Positions 7,880 to 18,603 of a stretch of 64,000 nt of DNA are shown here, piece by piece (within the stretch, counting starts at the first letter, position 1; each line of letters opens with the position of its first letter). Both the position numbers and the translations under genes were made by a program. The DNA comes from Christensenella sp. (GTDB lineage Bacteria; Bacillota; Clostridia; Christensenellales; CAG-917). The DNA is taken from the NCBI GenBank assembly GCA_022009775.1, contig CP091723.1, positions 124,001-188,000 of the forward strand, in the 5' to 3' direction. The notes under the pieces are model-generated. The model had not been told where the DNA came from. It was given only the letters and a program-made list of their open reading frames with translations, and did no database searches.

Positions 7880-9045
7880 TTTTTACCTCCGTTGAATAGC
7901 TTTTTTATAAACGCTCCGAAATCGAATCTCGAGAGATTGTCCGCCATAACCAGCAAAGATGCTTTGGAGCAGTCTTCGGGTTTTGCAAATCCCGGGAGTT
8001 TCGGAGTGATGATTTCAATGTTTTTGCCGAGTTGTTCGCTCAGATATTTGGTTGCGCCGCGCATAGTCGCGATGCCTTCGCCCGTGATGTAGACGGGCAT
8101 ATACGACGGAGCGTCGTCTTCGATGTCTTTGAAAATGCCCGCAAGCACTTCAACGAACACGTCAAGTCTGCTCTTTGCGATTTCGCATGCGTCTAATGCA
8201 TGTACAACGTTTTCACCGTCGCTGACGAGCACTGCTTCGTCGCTGTAATTGAGATTGAGATCCACAAGGCGTTTTGCTTCTTCCGCCATATCGAACGGCA
8301 CTTCGAGCGCTTCGAAAATGTCCGCACAGATATGCGCGCCGCCCATGGAGAAGGATTTCATATCCAAAATGCCTTCGCCTTTCGCTATGCAAACCGAAGA
8401 CGAGAGATAGCCTGCGTCGATGAGCATATAAACGTTGTCGCGTTGTTCTTTTTCAAGAAGAGCCATGCACTCTGCCCAACAAGTCGCAACGTACTTCACG
8501 TCGGTGAATCCTAGCGAACTTGCGACTGCGTCAAACATATCGACGAAAGACTTTTCACAAAGCATATACGACACGCAAGCGTCGACTTTCTGCGCTTCCA
8601 TATCGCGCACGTCGTTGTAGATTTTGTCTTCGTCGTCAAGCGAATAATATATCGCACTCGTGTTGATGGTCAGATATTTGTTTGAATCGAAATCGTCGCC
8701 CTTTTTGAGAAGATACGCAATATCGTCGTCGATGACTCTGCGCCTTCTGTCAAGGCGGATACTCACTTCTTTCGTGACGACCGCAACGAACTCCGCCGGC
8801 ACTCCGATAAACAGTTTCTTCGTGCGGGAATCCGATTCCTTCATTGACTCTATAAGCACGGATTTTGCAAGTTCGACGGTTTCTTTTTCGTCAAACCATT
8901 CTCCGTTTTCATACCCTTGATGTTGCTTTTCCGCCATTGCCTTAATGCCGAAAACGCTCTGCGCCCTTTTCGCTCCCACGATAGCGGTCACGAGACGAGA
9001 GTTTACGTCAAGCACGGCAATGTCCTTGGTGAACAGCGACCCCAT
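7876..9045 (-). CDS. ftsA: Actin-like division protein, FtsA-type
   Basis: Actin/HSP70-fold ATPase that anchors FtsZ to the membrane. The 389-residue protein has phosphate-binding motifs DVNSRLVTAIVG (residues ~14-25) and DAGYLSSSVCIA (~208-219), an adenosine motif around VYITGEGIA, and ends in AFIKKLFNGGKK, a short amphipathic helix of the sort FtsA uses to bind membrane. Sequence is divergent from classical FtsA; position immediately before ftsZ with a 4-bp overlap supports the call. A more distant FtsA/PilM-like paralogue is the alternative. Confidence 0.82.
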   Translation of the reverse strand: MGSLFTKDIAVLDVNSRLVTAIVGAKRAQSVFGIKAMAEKQHQGYENGEWFDEKETVELAKSVLIESMKESDSRTKKLFIGVPAEFVAVVTKEVSIRLDRRRRVIDDDIAYLLKKGDDFDSNKYLTINTSAIYYSLDDEDKIYNDVRDMEAQKVDACVSYMLCEKSFVDMFDAVASSLGFTDVKYVATCWAECMALLEKEQRDNVYMLIDAGYLSSSVCIAKGEGILDMKSFSMGGAHICADIFEALEVPFDMAEEAKRLVDLNLNYSDEAVLVSDGENVVHALDACEIAKSRLDVFVEVLAGIFKDIEDDAPSYMPVYITGEGIATMRGATKYLSEQLGKNIEIITPKLPGFAKPEDCSKASLLVMADNLSRFDFGAFIKKLFNGGKK

Positions 9046-9198
9046 TTCTTTCTCTCCGAAAAAACGCGCACTCGCGCGTATTATTTATAATATTATTATA
9101 TAGAAAAATAAAAGCCTGTCAATGCTTTTTCAGCGAAAAATTTGCAAAAACTACGATTTTTTGTAACAAAGCGGATTTTAACGTCGAAAAAAGGCACA

Positions 9199-10482
9199 TT
9201 ATCGCACCGTTTTGCGTATGACGTTGCCGCCGAGCGAGCAAAACATATCTTCGACACTCTCGTATCCGCGGTCTATAAACTCCGTGCCGTACACCCTGCT
9301 TTTTCCGTTTATTCCGAGCGCGGCAAGAATAAGCCCCGCCCCGCCGCGCAAATCGCTTGCCGTCATATCGCAAGCGGAAAGTTTTATCGCCCTGGTTTTC
9401 GAGCGCGCGCCGTGCACGTACGCAACGTTGCCTTCGACCTTGCAATCCGCGCCGAGTTTGATAAATTCTTTTGCGTGTGCAAAGCGGTTTTCAAACACCG
9501 TTTCTTTTATCGTACTCACACCGTCAGAAAAAAGCGAACAGGCAAAAATCTGCGGTTGCACGTCGGTCGGAAAAAGCGGATATGGTGCGGTCGTCACGTT
9601 CACCGCTTTCGGTTTTCCGAAAGACAATATGCGCATCGAGTTTCCGTCTCCCGATATTTTGCAATATTTGTTTTCCACCGCGTTGCACACCGCGCCGAGC
9701 ATATTTTTGCCAACGCCGTCTATTTCGACTTCTCCGCCGCATATATTCGCCGCACATACGAGCGTTGCGGCAACTATTCTATCCCCTATCGGCGTAAACT
9801 CGCAGCCGCCCAATTCGTCCACGCCCGATACTCGCATAACCGACGTGCCGTCCCCCGTAATTCGCGCGCCCATTGCGCGCAAACAACTCGCGAGAGATAC
9901 GATCTCGGGTTCTCTTGCGCAGTTCACGAGCGTAGTCTCCCCTTTTGCAAGCGTTGCGCACATAAGCAGATTTTCGGTTGCGCCGACGCTCGGATATTTC
10001 ATCACGATATTTGCGCCGTGCAATTCATTTGCCGCACACTTCACTCCCGTGTCGGTGTATTCTATCGTTGCGCCCATTCGGCGCAATCCGTCAAGATGTA
10101 TGTCAAGCGGTCTTGCACCTATTCTGCAACCGCCCGGATAATCGAGTTCGACTTCCTTGAGAGTGGCAACGAGCGCGCCGAGCATAAACATCGACGAGCG
10201 CATATCTTTGCACAGTGCGTCTTTCACTCTTGCATGAGTTGCGCGAGAGTGTACGCTCACGTTTCTGCCGTCACGGGTCACGTCTGCGCCGAGAGATTTT
10301 ATAAGCGCAATCATCACGTCAACGTCTGATATGTACGGGCAATCTTTTATCGTCACGGTTTCTTTCGTCAGTATGCCCGCCGCAATAAGCGGAAGCACGG
10401 CGTTTTTCGCACCGTGCATACACACTCTTCCGTGAAGAGAACTTCCGCCGATTATTTCAAGATAAGTCTCGTTGTTTTTCAT
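9199..10482 (-). CDS. murA: UDP-N-acetylglucosamine 1-carboxyvinyltransferase MurA
   Basis: Catalyses the first committed step of peptidoglycan synthesis, adding enolpyruvate from PEP to UDP-GlcNAc. The catalytic loop reads GGCRIGARPLDIH with the reactive Cys, and HGAKNAVLPLIAA near the N-terminus binds substrate. Start taken at ATG 10482 (MKNNETYLEIIGG) because EPSP-synthase-type homologues start there and GGTGG lies just upstream; the 48 extra residues to 10626 belong to the overlapping ftsW frame. Overlaps the ftsW stop by 4 bp, so the two are coupled. ~427 residues, normal. Confidence 0.96.
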   Translation of the reverse strand: MKNNETYLEIIGGSSLHGRVCMHGAKNAVLPLIAAGILTKETVTIKDCPYISDVDVMIALIKSLGADVTRDGRNVSVHSRATHARVKDALCKDMRSSMFMLGALVATLKEVELDYPGGCRIGARPLDIHLDGLRRMGATIEYTDTGVKCAANELHGANIVMKYPSVGATENLLMCATLAKGETTLVNCAREPEIVSLASCLRAMGARITGDGTSVMRVSGVDELGGCEFTPIGDRIVAATLVCAANICGGEVEIDGVGKNMLGAVCNAVENKYCKISGDGNSMRILSFGKPKAVNVTTAPYPLFPTDVQPQIFACSLFSDGVSTIKETVFENRFAHAKEFIKLGADCKVEGNVAYVHGARSKTRAIKLSACDMTASDLRGGAGLILAALGINGKSRVYGTEFIDRGYESVEDMFCSLGGNVIRKTVR

Positions 10483-11811
10483 TTCAAAGAATCCACCCTT
10501 AAATACGGCACGGAGTTTTTGGATATGCTCGTAAGCACGCCAACCGCACCGAGATATGCCACGAGAGAACTTCCGCCAGCACTCATAAACGGCAACGGCA
10601 ACCCCGTTGGCGGAATCGCGCCGCACACGACCGCCACGTTAACGAGTGCCTGAACGCCGGTGACTGCGGTTATGCCGAGTGCGGCGTAACAGGAAAATCT
10701 GTCTCGAGCGTTTTTCGCTATTCTGATTCCGCGCCAGACGAACACGGCAAAAAGCGTCATAATAAGCGCGACGCCGAATAGTCCCGTTTCTTCGCCCACA
10801 ACCGAAAGAATGAAATCACTTTCGGCAAACGGCAAAAACAGATACTTTTGTCGCGACTTGAAAAGACCGACTCCGAACAATCCGCCGCTTCCCAACGCAT
10901 AATACGACTGGATGAGTTGATAACCTTCTTCGAGCGGAGATTTCCACGGATCGAGAAAAGCGAGCAAACGTTGCATTCTGTACGGCTCGATAAGCACCAA
11001 CACCACTGCGCCGGCGATTGCGGGGACGACGAGCAATATAAGATGCGACGTTTTCGTTCCGCACGCAAACAGCATTATGAACACGACGCCTGCCATACAC
11101 ACGGTTATGGACATGTTCGGCTCGAGAATAAGCAACACGCAGGTTGCTCCGCCTATAACCAACGCGATAAGAACGTTTGAAAACTTGCGCATATCCTTTT
11201 TCGATGCAAACGCCGCTATCGCAAGCACGGTGAAAAAACTTTGCATACTCGCTCGGTTGTATAGTGAAAAAGCCGAGATTGAGCCACCTTTTCGCGCCGT
11301 AACTCTCAACGCCGATGACGGGAACGAATACGAGCGCAAGAAGCACCAACCCGGCAACGTACAATATCGGCGTGAGTTTCTTCACCGCGTTCATATCCAC
11401 CATCGACAACGCAAATGCCACAAAAACACCGAGCACCAACGCAACGGATTGCGTTTTGACGTAATGAAATGCGTCCCCCGATTGTTTGAGTGCGGAATAA
11501 CTCGAAGCGGAATATATGAAAACTATGCCTAGCACGCTCAAAATCAACGCGACCGCAAGCAGCACTTTATCCGCTTTGCCGTATCCGAGAATACTCTCTC
11601 CCAGATATCCGTTTCCGCCGACGTGCTTTCTGCGTTTTTCGCCGTTCAATGCATGTGCATATGCGCTTGTATGCACACGCGCGTTCGCGCTCGCAACCGC
11701 GATTGCGTACTTGCACTCACTTTTGCGCTCGCACACGCTTGCTCCTATGCGCTCGTCACGCGAGCGATTTGCCCGTACACCCGCGATATGATTGCCGAAA
11801 TCGTTCGTCAT
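10479..11811 (-). CDS. ftsW: Lipid II polymerase/flippase-family division protein FtsW (one frameshift)
   Basis: SEDS-family polytopic membrane glycosyltransferase for septal wall synthesis. The N-terminal piece contains FIYSASSYSAL and LGFFTIQPSEYAK, the C-terminal piece PLPFMSAGGSSLVAYLGAVG, both SEDS hallmarks. The frame breaks at the A6 run 11233-11238; one base less gives QPSEYAKFFTVLAIAAF. A cytoplasmic N-terminal extension of ~55 residues precedes the first helix. The ATG at 11811 overlaps the murD stop (ATGA). SpoVE/RodA paralogues are possible, but dcw position favours FtsW/SpoVE. murG normally follows here and is missing. Confidence 0.9.
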
Positions 11812-13113
11812 TTTGAAAGTCTCAGTTTTACAACGCATTCGTCAAACTTTTTTCCGCGCTCCGCGTAACTTTCGTATTCGTCGAAACTCTTGCTTGCCGG
11901 TGAAAACAAAACGGTATCCGCTCCCCTTTTCACCGCTTCGTCGTACGCGCCGTCGAGCGCCGATTGCAAGTCGTCGTAACGGTCTATATTTTTATACCCG
12001 ACCTTTCTCGCTCTATGTAAAATCTCGTCCGCATTTTCTCCGACGGTCGCTATATATTTTACGCTTCTCGGCAGATTTTCAAAGAACGGGTCGAAGTCTT
12101 CGCTTCCCAGTTGACCGCCGAGTATAAGCGCGCACTCGCCCACGCACTCGAGGCGCGCTCGTGCACGCAGACACGTTGGTGGCTTTCGAGTCGTTGTAAA
12201 TTTTCACGCCGTTCACTATCGCGGACAAAGTGCGTCTGTACTTCGGTTTTGCAAAATCGGTTATTGCCGATGCCGTGCAAAACGCAGATATGCCCTTTTC
12301 CATACACACGGCAACCGTTGCAAGCACGTTTTGAAGTTCGTCGCCTGCAAAATCCACGTCTTCGAGCGCGACTATCGGCTGCCCTTTGTAGCACGCAAAC
12401 CCCGACGAAATATACGCTCCGTTCGGTACGACTTTCTTTGTGCTGAACGGAATTTTTTCGGAAATCGCTTCTTGCACCATTTCGCACACTCGTTCGTCGT
12501 CCGCATTGTATACAAGTTTGTCGCTTTCGCTCTGATAGCGGAATATATTCGCCTTTGCGTTCTGATAGTTCAGCATCGTTTTATGCCGAGAAAGGTGGTC
12601 GGGTTCTACGTTGAGAACGACTGCTATATCGGGTGAAAATCCCGCGCTGTTTTCAAGTTGGAAACTGCTCGCTTCGATAACGGCGATTTCGGTTGCGTCA
12701 AGTTTGTCGGCAATGGACGAAAACGGAGTGCCGACGTTGCCCAGTGCGTGCGCGTGTAGACCTGCGCGAGTCAGAACGGCATTTATAAGAAGAGTCGTCG
12801 TTGTCTTGCCGTTCGTCCCCGTGACCGCTATTTGCTCTGCGTCGCAATACGCGCTCGCGAGCGCGAGTTCGCTTATCACCTGCACGTTTTCAAGTCGCGC
12901 GTCGAGAAGAAAATCCTTTCCGCCGTCCACTCCCGGACTTAACACCACCAAATCCGCGCCGTCGAAAACGCTCTTTGAATGCGTCGCTCCCTTTACGTTT
13001 TCATCGTCGTCGTAAACGATTGCTTTCGCTCCTTTATCTCTTGCAAGTCCGTATACGGAAATTCCGCTCGCACCTGCGCCGTAAATCACCACGTTTTTGC
13101 CTATCAGTCTCAT
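11808..13113 (-). CDS. murD: UDP-N-acetylmuramoylalanine-D-glutamate ligase MurD (one frameshift)
   Basis: Mur ligase adding D-Glu to UDP-MurNAc-L-Ala. The N-terminus MRLIGKNVVIYGAGASG is the substrate-binding Rossmann fold, the P-loop is VTGTNGKTTTT, and the C-terminal domain has IYNDSKATNV. A one-base surplus near 12152 (gcctcgag) breaks the frame; correction gives SKATNVSACTSALECV... to a stop at 11808. ATG 13113 overlaps the mraY stop by 4 bp, and the stop overlaps ftsW, so the operon is tightly coupled. Confidence 0.93.
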
Positions 13114-14111
13114 ATCGTCCTTCCGAATATCAAAGTCAGCGCGCCGCCTATCATGCTCACGACGAAATATATCGTCACAATCTTGCTCTCGTGCAAACCT
13201 TTCATCTCGAGATGATGATGAAAGGGCGCCATAAGGAAGATTCGCTTTTTCGTGAGTTTGAAGGAAATCACCTGCAATATAACTGATATGCTGGAAAACA
13301 CGTACATTATGCCCGACGTGACAATCAAAAGCGGATTTTTTGAAAAAACCGCAACGCTCGCGCACGCCGCGCCGAGCGCGAGAGAACCAGTGTCGCCCAT
13401 CATTATCTTTGCGGGAAAACCGTTGAACACGAGATACCCCAAAAGTCCGCCGAGCATGGACACGCAAAATACACCGAGCGACAAAATCTCTTTTGCGTAT
13501 TCGACGTCGTTTGCGACAAGCGCGTCTTCATATATAGAATATATGAGAACCCCGAACCACAGAAAATACGCAACGGCCGTATATCCCGCAAGTCCGTCAA
13601 GACCGTCGGTGAGATTAACGGAATTCGTCGTTGCGATATACACGAGTGCAACGAAGGGTATTATGCCCCATTTCATATCGAGAACGTACGCCGTGAACGG
13701 AAGATTTATCGCGCTGCCTACGTCTTTTGACGCATAGACGAAATAGCCGACGATAAGCCCCATTCCCACCTGGCCGATTATCTTTTGATAGGGTTTCAGC
13801 CCGAGATTGCGCGCATATCGAATTTTTATGAAATCGTCGAGAAATCCGAGAATACAAAATCCAAGTGTCGCAACGGCGGAAACGATTGACAACCTTTGCC
13901 ATTCGACAAGCGAAAAAACGAGTGCGGGAAGCAAAAATATAAATCCGCCCATAGTCGGCGTTCCGCTCTTGCTTGCGTGTTGCTTTACGTAGCCAAGAAC
14001 GGTTTGCTTTGCTTTGAGTTTGCTCATAAGTTTTATCACGAGCGGCGCAATCAGGCACGCGAAAACCGTCGAGCATATAAAATACGTCAGAAGTTTGTTA
14101 AGCGCGCTCAT
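13110..14111 (-). CDS. mraY: Phospho-MurNAc-pentapeptide transferase MraY
   Basis: Polytopic membrane enzyme that makes lipid I. It shows the family motifs HASKSGTPTMGG (residues ~45-56), NLTDGLDGLA (~170-179) with catalytic aspartates, and FHHHLEMKG (~290) near the C-terminus. 333 residues and ~10 hydrophobic segments are normal. Overlaps murE upstream and murD downstream, each by ATGA. murF, which usually lies between murE and mraY, is absent. Confidence 0.97.
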   Translation of the reverse strand: MSALNKLLTYFICSTVFACLIAPLVIKLMSKLKAKQTVLGYVKQHASKSGTPTMGGFIFLLPALVFSLVEWQRLSIVSAVATLGFCILGFLDDFIKIRYARNLGLKPYQKIIGQVGMGLIVGYFVYASKDVGSAINLPFTAYVLDMKWGIIPFVALVYIATTNSVNLTDGLDGLAGYTAVAYFLWFGVLIYSIYEDALVANDVEYAKEILSLGVFCVSMLGGLLGYLVFNGFPAKIMMGDTGSLALGAACASVAVFSKNPLLIVTSGIMYVFSSISVILQVISFKLTKKRIFLMAPFHHHLEMKGLHESKIVTIYFVVSMIGGALTLIFGRTI

Positions 14112-15553
14112 CTCAGTTGTCCGTATCTTGCCACGACGTCAAAATCGCTGTATGGTATCTTTTTGCCTTTGATTTCGAGATAGTTTTCGTTGCCTTTGCC
14201 TGCAAGCACGAGCGTGTCTCCTTCTTCCATTTCGGCAAGAGCGAAACGCACCGCTTCAGTGCGGTCCTGTATGCACTTGAAATCTTTCACGTTTACGCCC
14301 CATTCTATTTCTTTAATTATTTCGGCAGGGTCTTCGCTTCGGGGATTGTCGCTCGTGATGACGATATAGTCGCTGTATCTCGACGCGACTTTGCCCATAA
14401 GCGCACGCTTCGATTTGTCTCTTTCACCGCCGCAACCGAACAGTGTAATAAGCCGTGATTTAGTTATCGTCCGCGCGGTCGAAAGAAGATTTTTAAGCCC
14501 GTCCGGCGTGTGTGCGTAATCTATGATTATCGTGCCTTTTTCGCACGGTAAAACCGAAAATCTGCCCTTTACGGTCTTGACCTTTCTCACTGCGTGCGCA
14601 AGCGTTTCCCCTTCCACTCCGAGAAGTTTGCACACCGTCATTGCGGCAAGCAGATTGTATACGTTAAATTCTCCGTACAAGTGCGATTTCACGTCCACGA
14701 TGTCGTCAAGCACGTTCGCCACGAATTTCACTCCGTCGATATTCTCGTCAACGTCAATCGCAAATGCGTCGCTAGGTTGATACAAGCCGTAACTTACACT
14801 TTTCACATCGACGTTCTTTTCAAGTCGTTTGAGAAGAATCCTTCCGCTTTCGTCGTCAACGTTCACCACCGCCGTTTTCGCTCCGCCGTTTTCGAAATAG
14901 GACATCTTCACCCCCTGATAGTTTGCAAAATCTTTGAAATAGTCCAGATGGTCTTGCGATATGTTTGTAAGCACGCCGACGTCCGCTTTTATATCTCCGA
15001 GTTTTTCAAGATATATCGCGTGTGCGCTCACTTCGGCAATCACGACGTCACAACCTTTCGTTCGCATTTTGAAAAACAGTTCGTTGAGTTCCAACGGATC
15101 GGGCGTCGTGAGACTCTGTCCCACTTTTTTCGCCGCAAATATAATGTCCTTCCGTGCCGATAAGTCCCGTTTTGAATCCTGCAAAAGCAAGCATCTGACT
15201 GATATAATGTGCCGTAGACGTCTTGCCGTTAGTTCCGACGACGGCAATGAATTTCATATCGTCAAGCGGTCTCAAAAAAAGTTTTCGCAAACTTGCGCAT
15301 ATGCTTTTCTCACGTCTTCGACAAGCACGTATTTCACGCTTTCGTCGCAAGGTTGTTTTTGCGTGAGTGCGACAAAATCCGCGTTTATCTCGTTCAGATG
15401 ACGGTTGCCGTCGTCGTTTATTCCTTCCATACACACGAAAAGGTCGTTTTCACCCACTTCGCGCGAATCGGTTTTTATGCTTTCTATCTCGATATTCGCC
15501 GAGCAATTCGTCTTAAGCACTTTTGCGTTTTCAAGCAATTTTTCAAGTTTCAT
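14108..15553 (-). CDS. murE: UDP-MurNAc-tripeptide synthetase MurE (two frameshifts)
   Basis: Mur ligase adding the third stem residue. Three frame pieces assemble into one normal protein: MKLEKLLENAK... with IESIKTDSREV, then VVGTNGKTSTAHYI (P-loop), then VGQSLTTPDPLELNELF and the C-terminal domain with SDNPRSEDP. The DNPR motif is the signature for meso-diaminopimelate as substrate. Breaks lie in homopolymers A7 at 15274-15280 and T6 at 15125-15130. Start ATG 15553 follows AAGGAGA. The stop overlaps mraY. Confidence 0.93.
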
Positions 15554-15576
15554 AAAGTGTCTCCTTGATTGTTGAT

Positions 15577-15596
15577 ACACTCATGATAATGAGTGT
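15577..15596. promoter_or_regulatory. Perfect hairpin in the murE leader
   Basis: ACACTCAT-GATA-ATGAGTGT lies 24 bp before the murE ATG without a T run. It is in the 224-bp gap between the pbp terminator and murE and may structure the 5' leader; no known riboswitch recognised. Confidence 0.4.
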
Positions 15597-15704
15597 AGTC
15601 TCTCATTTCAACCCAACCGCAAAAGAAGACGCAAACGGAAAATCTTTTTGCGATTTTCGACAAAATTCTTCACTGAATAGAGACGTTTCAGCCCATTTTC
15701 AAGA

Positions 15705-15738
15705 AATAAAAAAGCGCATGCTATAAAAGCAAACGCTT
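15705..15738 (-). terminator. Terminator downstream of the SpoVD-like gene
   Basis: On the minus strand AAGCGtttGC-ttttata-GCatgCGCTT is followed by TTTTTATTT. It suggests murE has a separate or attenuated supply of transcripts. Confidence 0.6.
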
Positions 15739-15777
15739 CAAAATGCGATTTATATCCGTCGATACTATATGCACGTT

Positions 15778-17709
15778 TCAGGTGATTAAAAGCACCGTGT
15801 TTCGCTTGTCCACTTTTACGTTTGCAAGCGGATATTGCGCCTTCACTTCGTCCCCTTCTCCGTCGATTTCGCAGTACAGTCCGAGTTTTCTCAATTCGTT
15901 TCTCGCAGCAGCAACGCTCATGCCCGAAAAGTCGGGAAGCAAGAATTCTTCTCCTATGATTTTTTCTTCTTCTCCCGTATATTTCGGCTCTATTCCGAGA
16001 TATGCGAAAACGCTTTCGAAAATCGAACGCACCATAGGCGCGGCAACGAGGGAGCCGTAATACATATACCCTTTCGGTTCGTCCACTATGAACAGCACTC
16101 CGAGATTTGCGCCTTCGCTTGCCGAAAAACCGAGAAACGACGAGATATATTTTCCACGTGCGATTTGACCGTTTTCATACTTTTGCGCCGTGCCCGTTTT
16201 GCCGAGTATCTCGTATCCCGCAACGTACGCTCCCTTTCCGCTTCCCGCCGTCACGACTCTTTTGAGAAGTTCGCGCATAGTGTCCGAAGTCTCTTTTGAA
16301 ATCACCCTTTCGCCGCCCGAGAAATTTGTATCGGCAACGAGTTTTCCCGACGAGTCTTTGAAGGAATTCGCAACGTGCGCCTTTACGCTCACTCCGCCGT
16401 TGACCACGCTCGAAGTCGCACTCAACAAACCTATCGGCGTAACCGCAACCGCCTGTCCGAAACCTATGCGCGCAAGGTCAACGTTTTTGACGAGATTCTG
16501 CGCAATGAAAATTCCGCTCGTCTCACCCGTAACGTCTATACCCGTTTTGCTCGTAAGCCCGAAAGCACGCAGATAGTCATAAAATTTTTCCGTCCCCATT
16601 CGCAGCGCACAGTCCATAAACACGCAGTTGCAACTGTTTTCCACGCCACCGCCGAAATCTATCGAGCCGTGTCCTTTCGCTTTCCAGCACCTGATTTTCT
16701 TTCCGTCCACCACTCTCGACCCCGCGCAATAAAACCTGTCGTTCACGCTCACTTTTCCCGAATCGAGTGCGGCGGCAGACGTAAGTATTTTGAAAGTAGA
16801 CCCCGGCTCGTAAACCGTCGAAACGAATTTGCTTTTTGAGTTTTCAAACAAAGTTTGAAGATTGTCTCTCGGCACGTCGTTCAAATCGAAGGACGGATAT
16901 TCGCACAATGCGAGAATGTCTCCGTTGGTATAATCCATCACCGCGCACATCACGCCTTTGGGCGAAAACTTTCCGACGGCGTTTGCAACCGCGCCTTCGA
17001 CTATTGCCTGAATGCCCGCGTCTATCGTCGTCACAAGATCGAAACCGCTCACGGAAGGAAGATAGTATTCGCCGCTAGACAACGATTTGCCCACCAAATC
17101 CGCTTCTGTCAAAATCTGCCCGTTTACACCGGTAAGGTATTTGTCATAATACGCTTCGAGCCCCGTCTGGCCGTAACCGTCCGACGAGCAAAAACCGATA
17201 AGTTGCGTCATGAAGTCGCCGTACGGATAATATCTGAAATTGTCTTCCGCATAGTATATTCCGCCGAGACCGCTTGCATAGATTGCGTTCAGTTGTTCTT
17301 TCGTCACACTCGTTGCGACAGTCACTTCACTCACTCGTTTCGATATTTTTTCAAGAGTTTTCTCATACTCGTATCCGAACGTGTCGCAAAGAAGTTTCGC
17401 AACCGCTTCTTTGTCTTCCGTGTCCCCCGGTCTGACGTACAGATTGTATCTCGTTGCGGTAGACGCAAGCACTTTTCCGTTTCTATCCAGAATTCTACCG
17501 CGCGGCGCGTCGGTCGGCACGTCTCTCAACCACTGCGAAGTCGCTTTTACCTGCAAATTGCCGCCGTCAAGAATTATCACCGCAAACATTTTGCAGAAAA
17601 CCGCACAAAACAAAAAGACCATCAGCAATAGTATTGCCGACAGCCTTTTGTTGGATTATAAAGAAGATTGGGTTTGTTGTCTTTTTTAGTTTCAGATGCG
17701 AACTTCATA
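15778..17709 (-). CDS. spoVD: Penicillin-binding protein, SpoVD/FtsI type with PASTA domain (one frameshift)
   Basis: Class B transpeptidase for septal or spore cortex wall. After an N-terminal anchor (LSAILLLMVFLFCAVF) come the dimerisation domain (RGRILDRNG), the transpeptidase with EPGSTFKI (catalytic Ser), SCN-type motif in NSCNC, and KTGTAQ, then a C-terminal PASTA segment (LPDFSGMSVAAARNELRKLG). The in-frame reading begins only at TTG/ATG near 17628. Adding one base to the T4 run at 17646-17649 extends it in frame to ATG 17709 (MKFASETKKDNKPNLLYNPT), which overlaps the upstream gene by 18 bp and gives a normal cytoplasmic tail. PASTA plus context favours SpoVD; an FtsI role is also possible. 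Confidence 0.88.
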
Positions 17710-18483
17710 GTTGGAATCTATTCCGAGAGATTCCGTATTATTCGCACTTTGCACGCTCGCTTCGATTTTTGAAGTCGGAGTAAGTGCTTTGCCTTGATTG
17801 ATTTTGGTTGCGTTCACGATGATGAGAGACGCAACGAGAGCGATGACCGCAATGTACACGCCGAGAATTATTTTGCCCTTCGTGTTGAGTCTGCCACGTT
17901 GTTTTTGTTCGCTCATATCTTGAGTTCTCTGCGCCTTGCGAGCAAAGAGACCTGTACGAGCCTGTTGACTTTGTTCTTCAAACACCGGACCTTGCTGCAT
18001 GTTTGTGTGAGCAAGTCTTTCGTAGAGTTCATGATCGCTCAATCTTTCGCTGTCCTGCGCCGTGAAATCGTAGAAATCGTGATGTTCCTGACGTTGAGCG
18101 GGTGCCTGAATCGGCATTTGCTCCACTCTTTGAACGGGTTGAGCATATGCGGAATAATCGACCGTCTGAACGGGTTGCTGATATTGCATTCTGTCCTGAC
18201 GGAGATTGTCATAGAACGGATAATCGCGAGTCTGATATTCGCTGGATTGCGGTGCGACGTAAGGTCTGGACGCTTCGTAATTTCTCACGCTTTCAACGCT
18301 TCTCGGCGCTTGAGCGGGAGCCATATCGAAATTGTAGCGGACGTTTTGTTGCGCGTTCGCCTGCGGATATTGATTTACGTTGTTTCTTGCTTTGAAATCT
18401 TCGTATGACGGAAAACGCTCAACGCTTTCTTGTTGTGCGCTTTGTGTGTTTCTACCCAACAATTCGTCCAATGTGATTGCCAT
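17692..18483 (-). CDS. Single-pass membrane protein in the FtsL position
   Basis: A 263-residue protein between rsmH and the pbp gene, where ftsL normally lies. Residues 1-~200 are low-complexity and rich in Gln, Tyr, Pro and Arg (disordered), followed by basic residues and one membrane helix (KIILGVYIAVIALVASLIIV, ~205-225) and only ~40 extracellular residues. Classical FtsL is ~100 residues with a coiled coil after the helix, which I do not see. Role in the divisome is inferred from position only. The N-terminus MAITLDELLGRNT recalls a short linear motif that could bind a partner. Confidence 0.6.
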   Translation of the reverse strand: MAITLDELLGRNTQSAQQESVERFPSYEDFKARNNVNQYPQANAQQNVRYNFDMAPAQAPRSVESVRNYEASRPYVAPQSSEYQTRDYPFYDNLRQDRMQYQQPVQTVDYSAYAQPVQRVEQMPIQAPAQRQEHHDFYDFTAQDSERLSDHELYERLAHTNMQQGPVFEEQSQQARTGLFARKAQRTQDMSEQKQRGRLNTKGKIILGVYIAVIALVASLIIVNATKINQGKALTPTSKIEASVQSANNTESLGIDSNYEVRI

Positions 18484-18603
18484 AGTCGTACCCCTTTTAG
18501 ATTATCGGTTATTTTCTTTTGACCCTTTTAGATAACCGATTCACTCTTCCTTTTTATCCTGTTATCGTTTTTGTTTTTTTGACTTTTGTTTTTTTGTTTT
18601 TAT

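Noticed and set aside
15125..15280. Programmed ribosomal frameshifting in murE and other genes
   Set aside because: Shifts occur in too many unrelated genes, in both directions, at plain homopolymers without stimulatory structures; sequence error is simpler.
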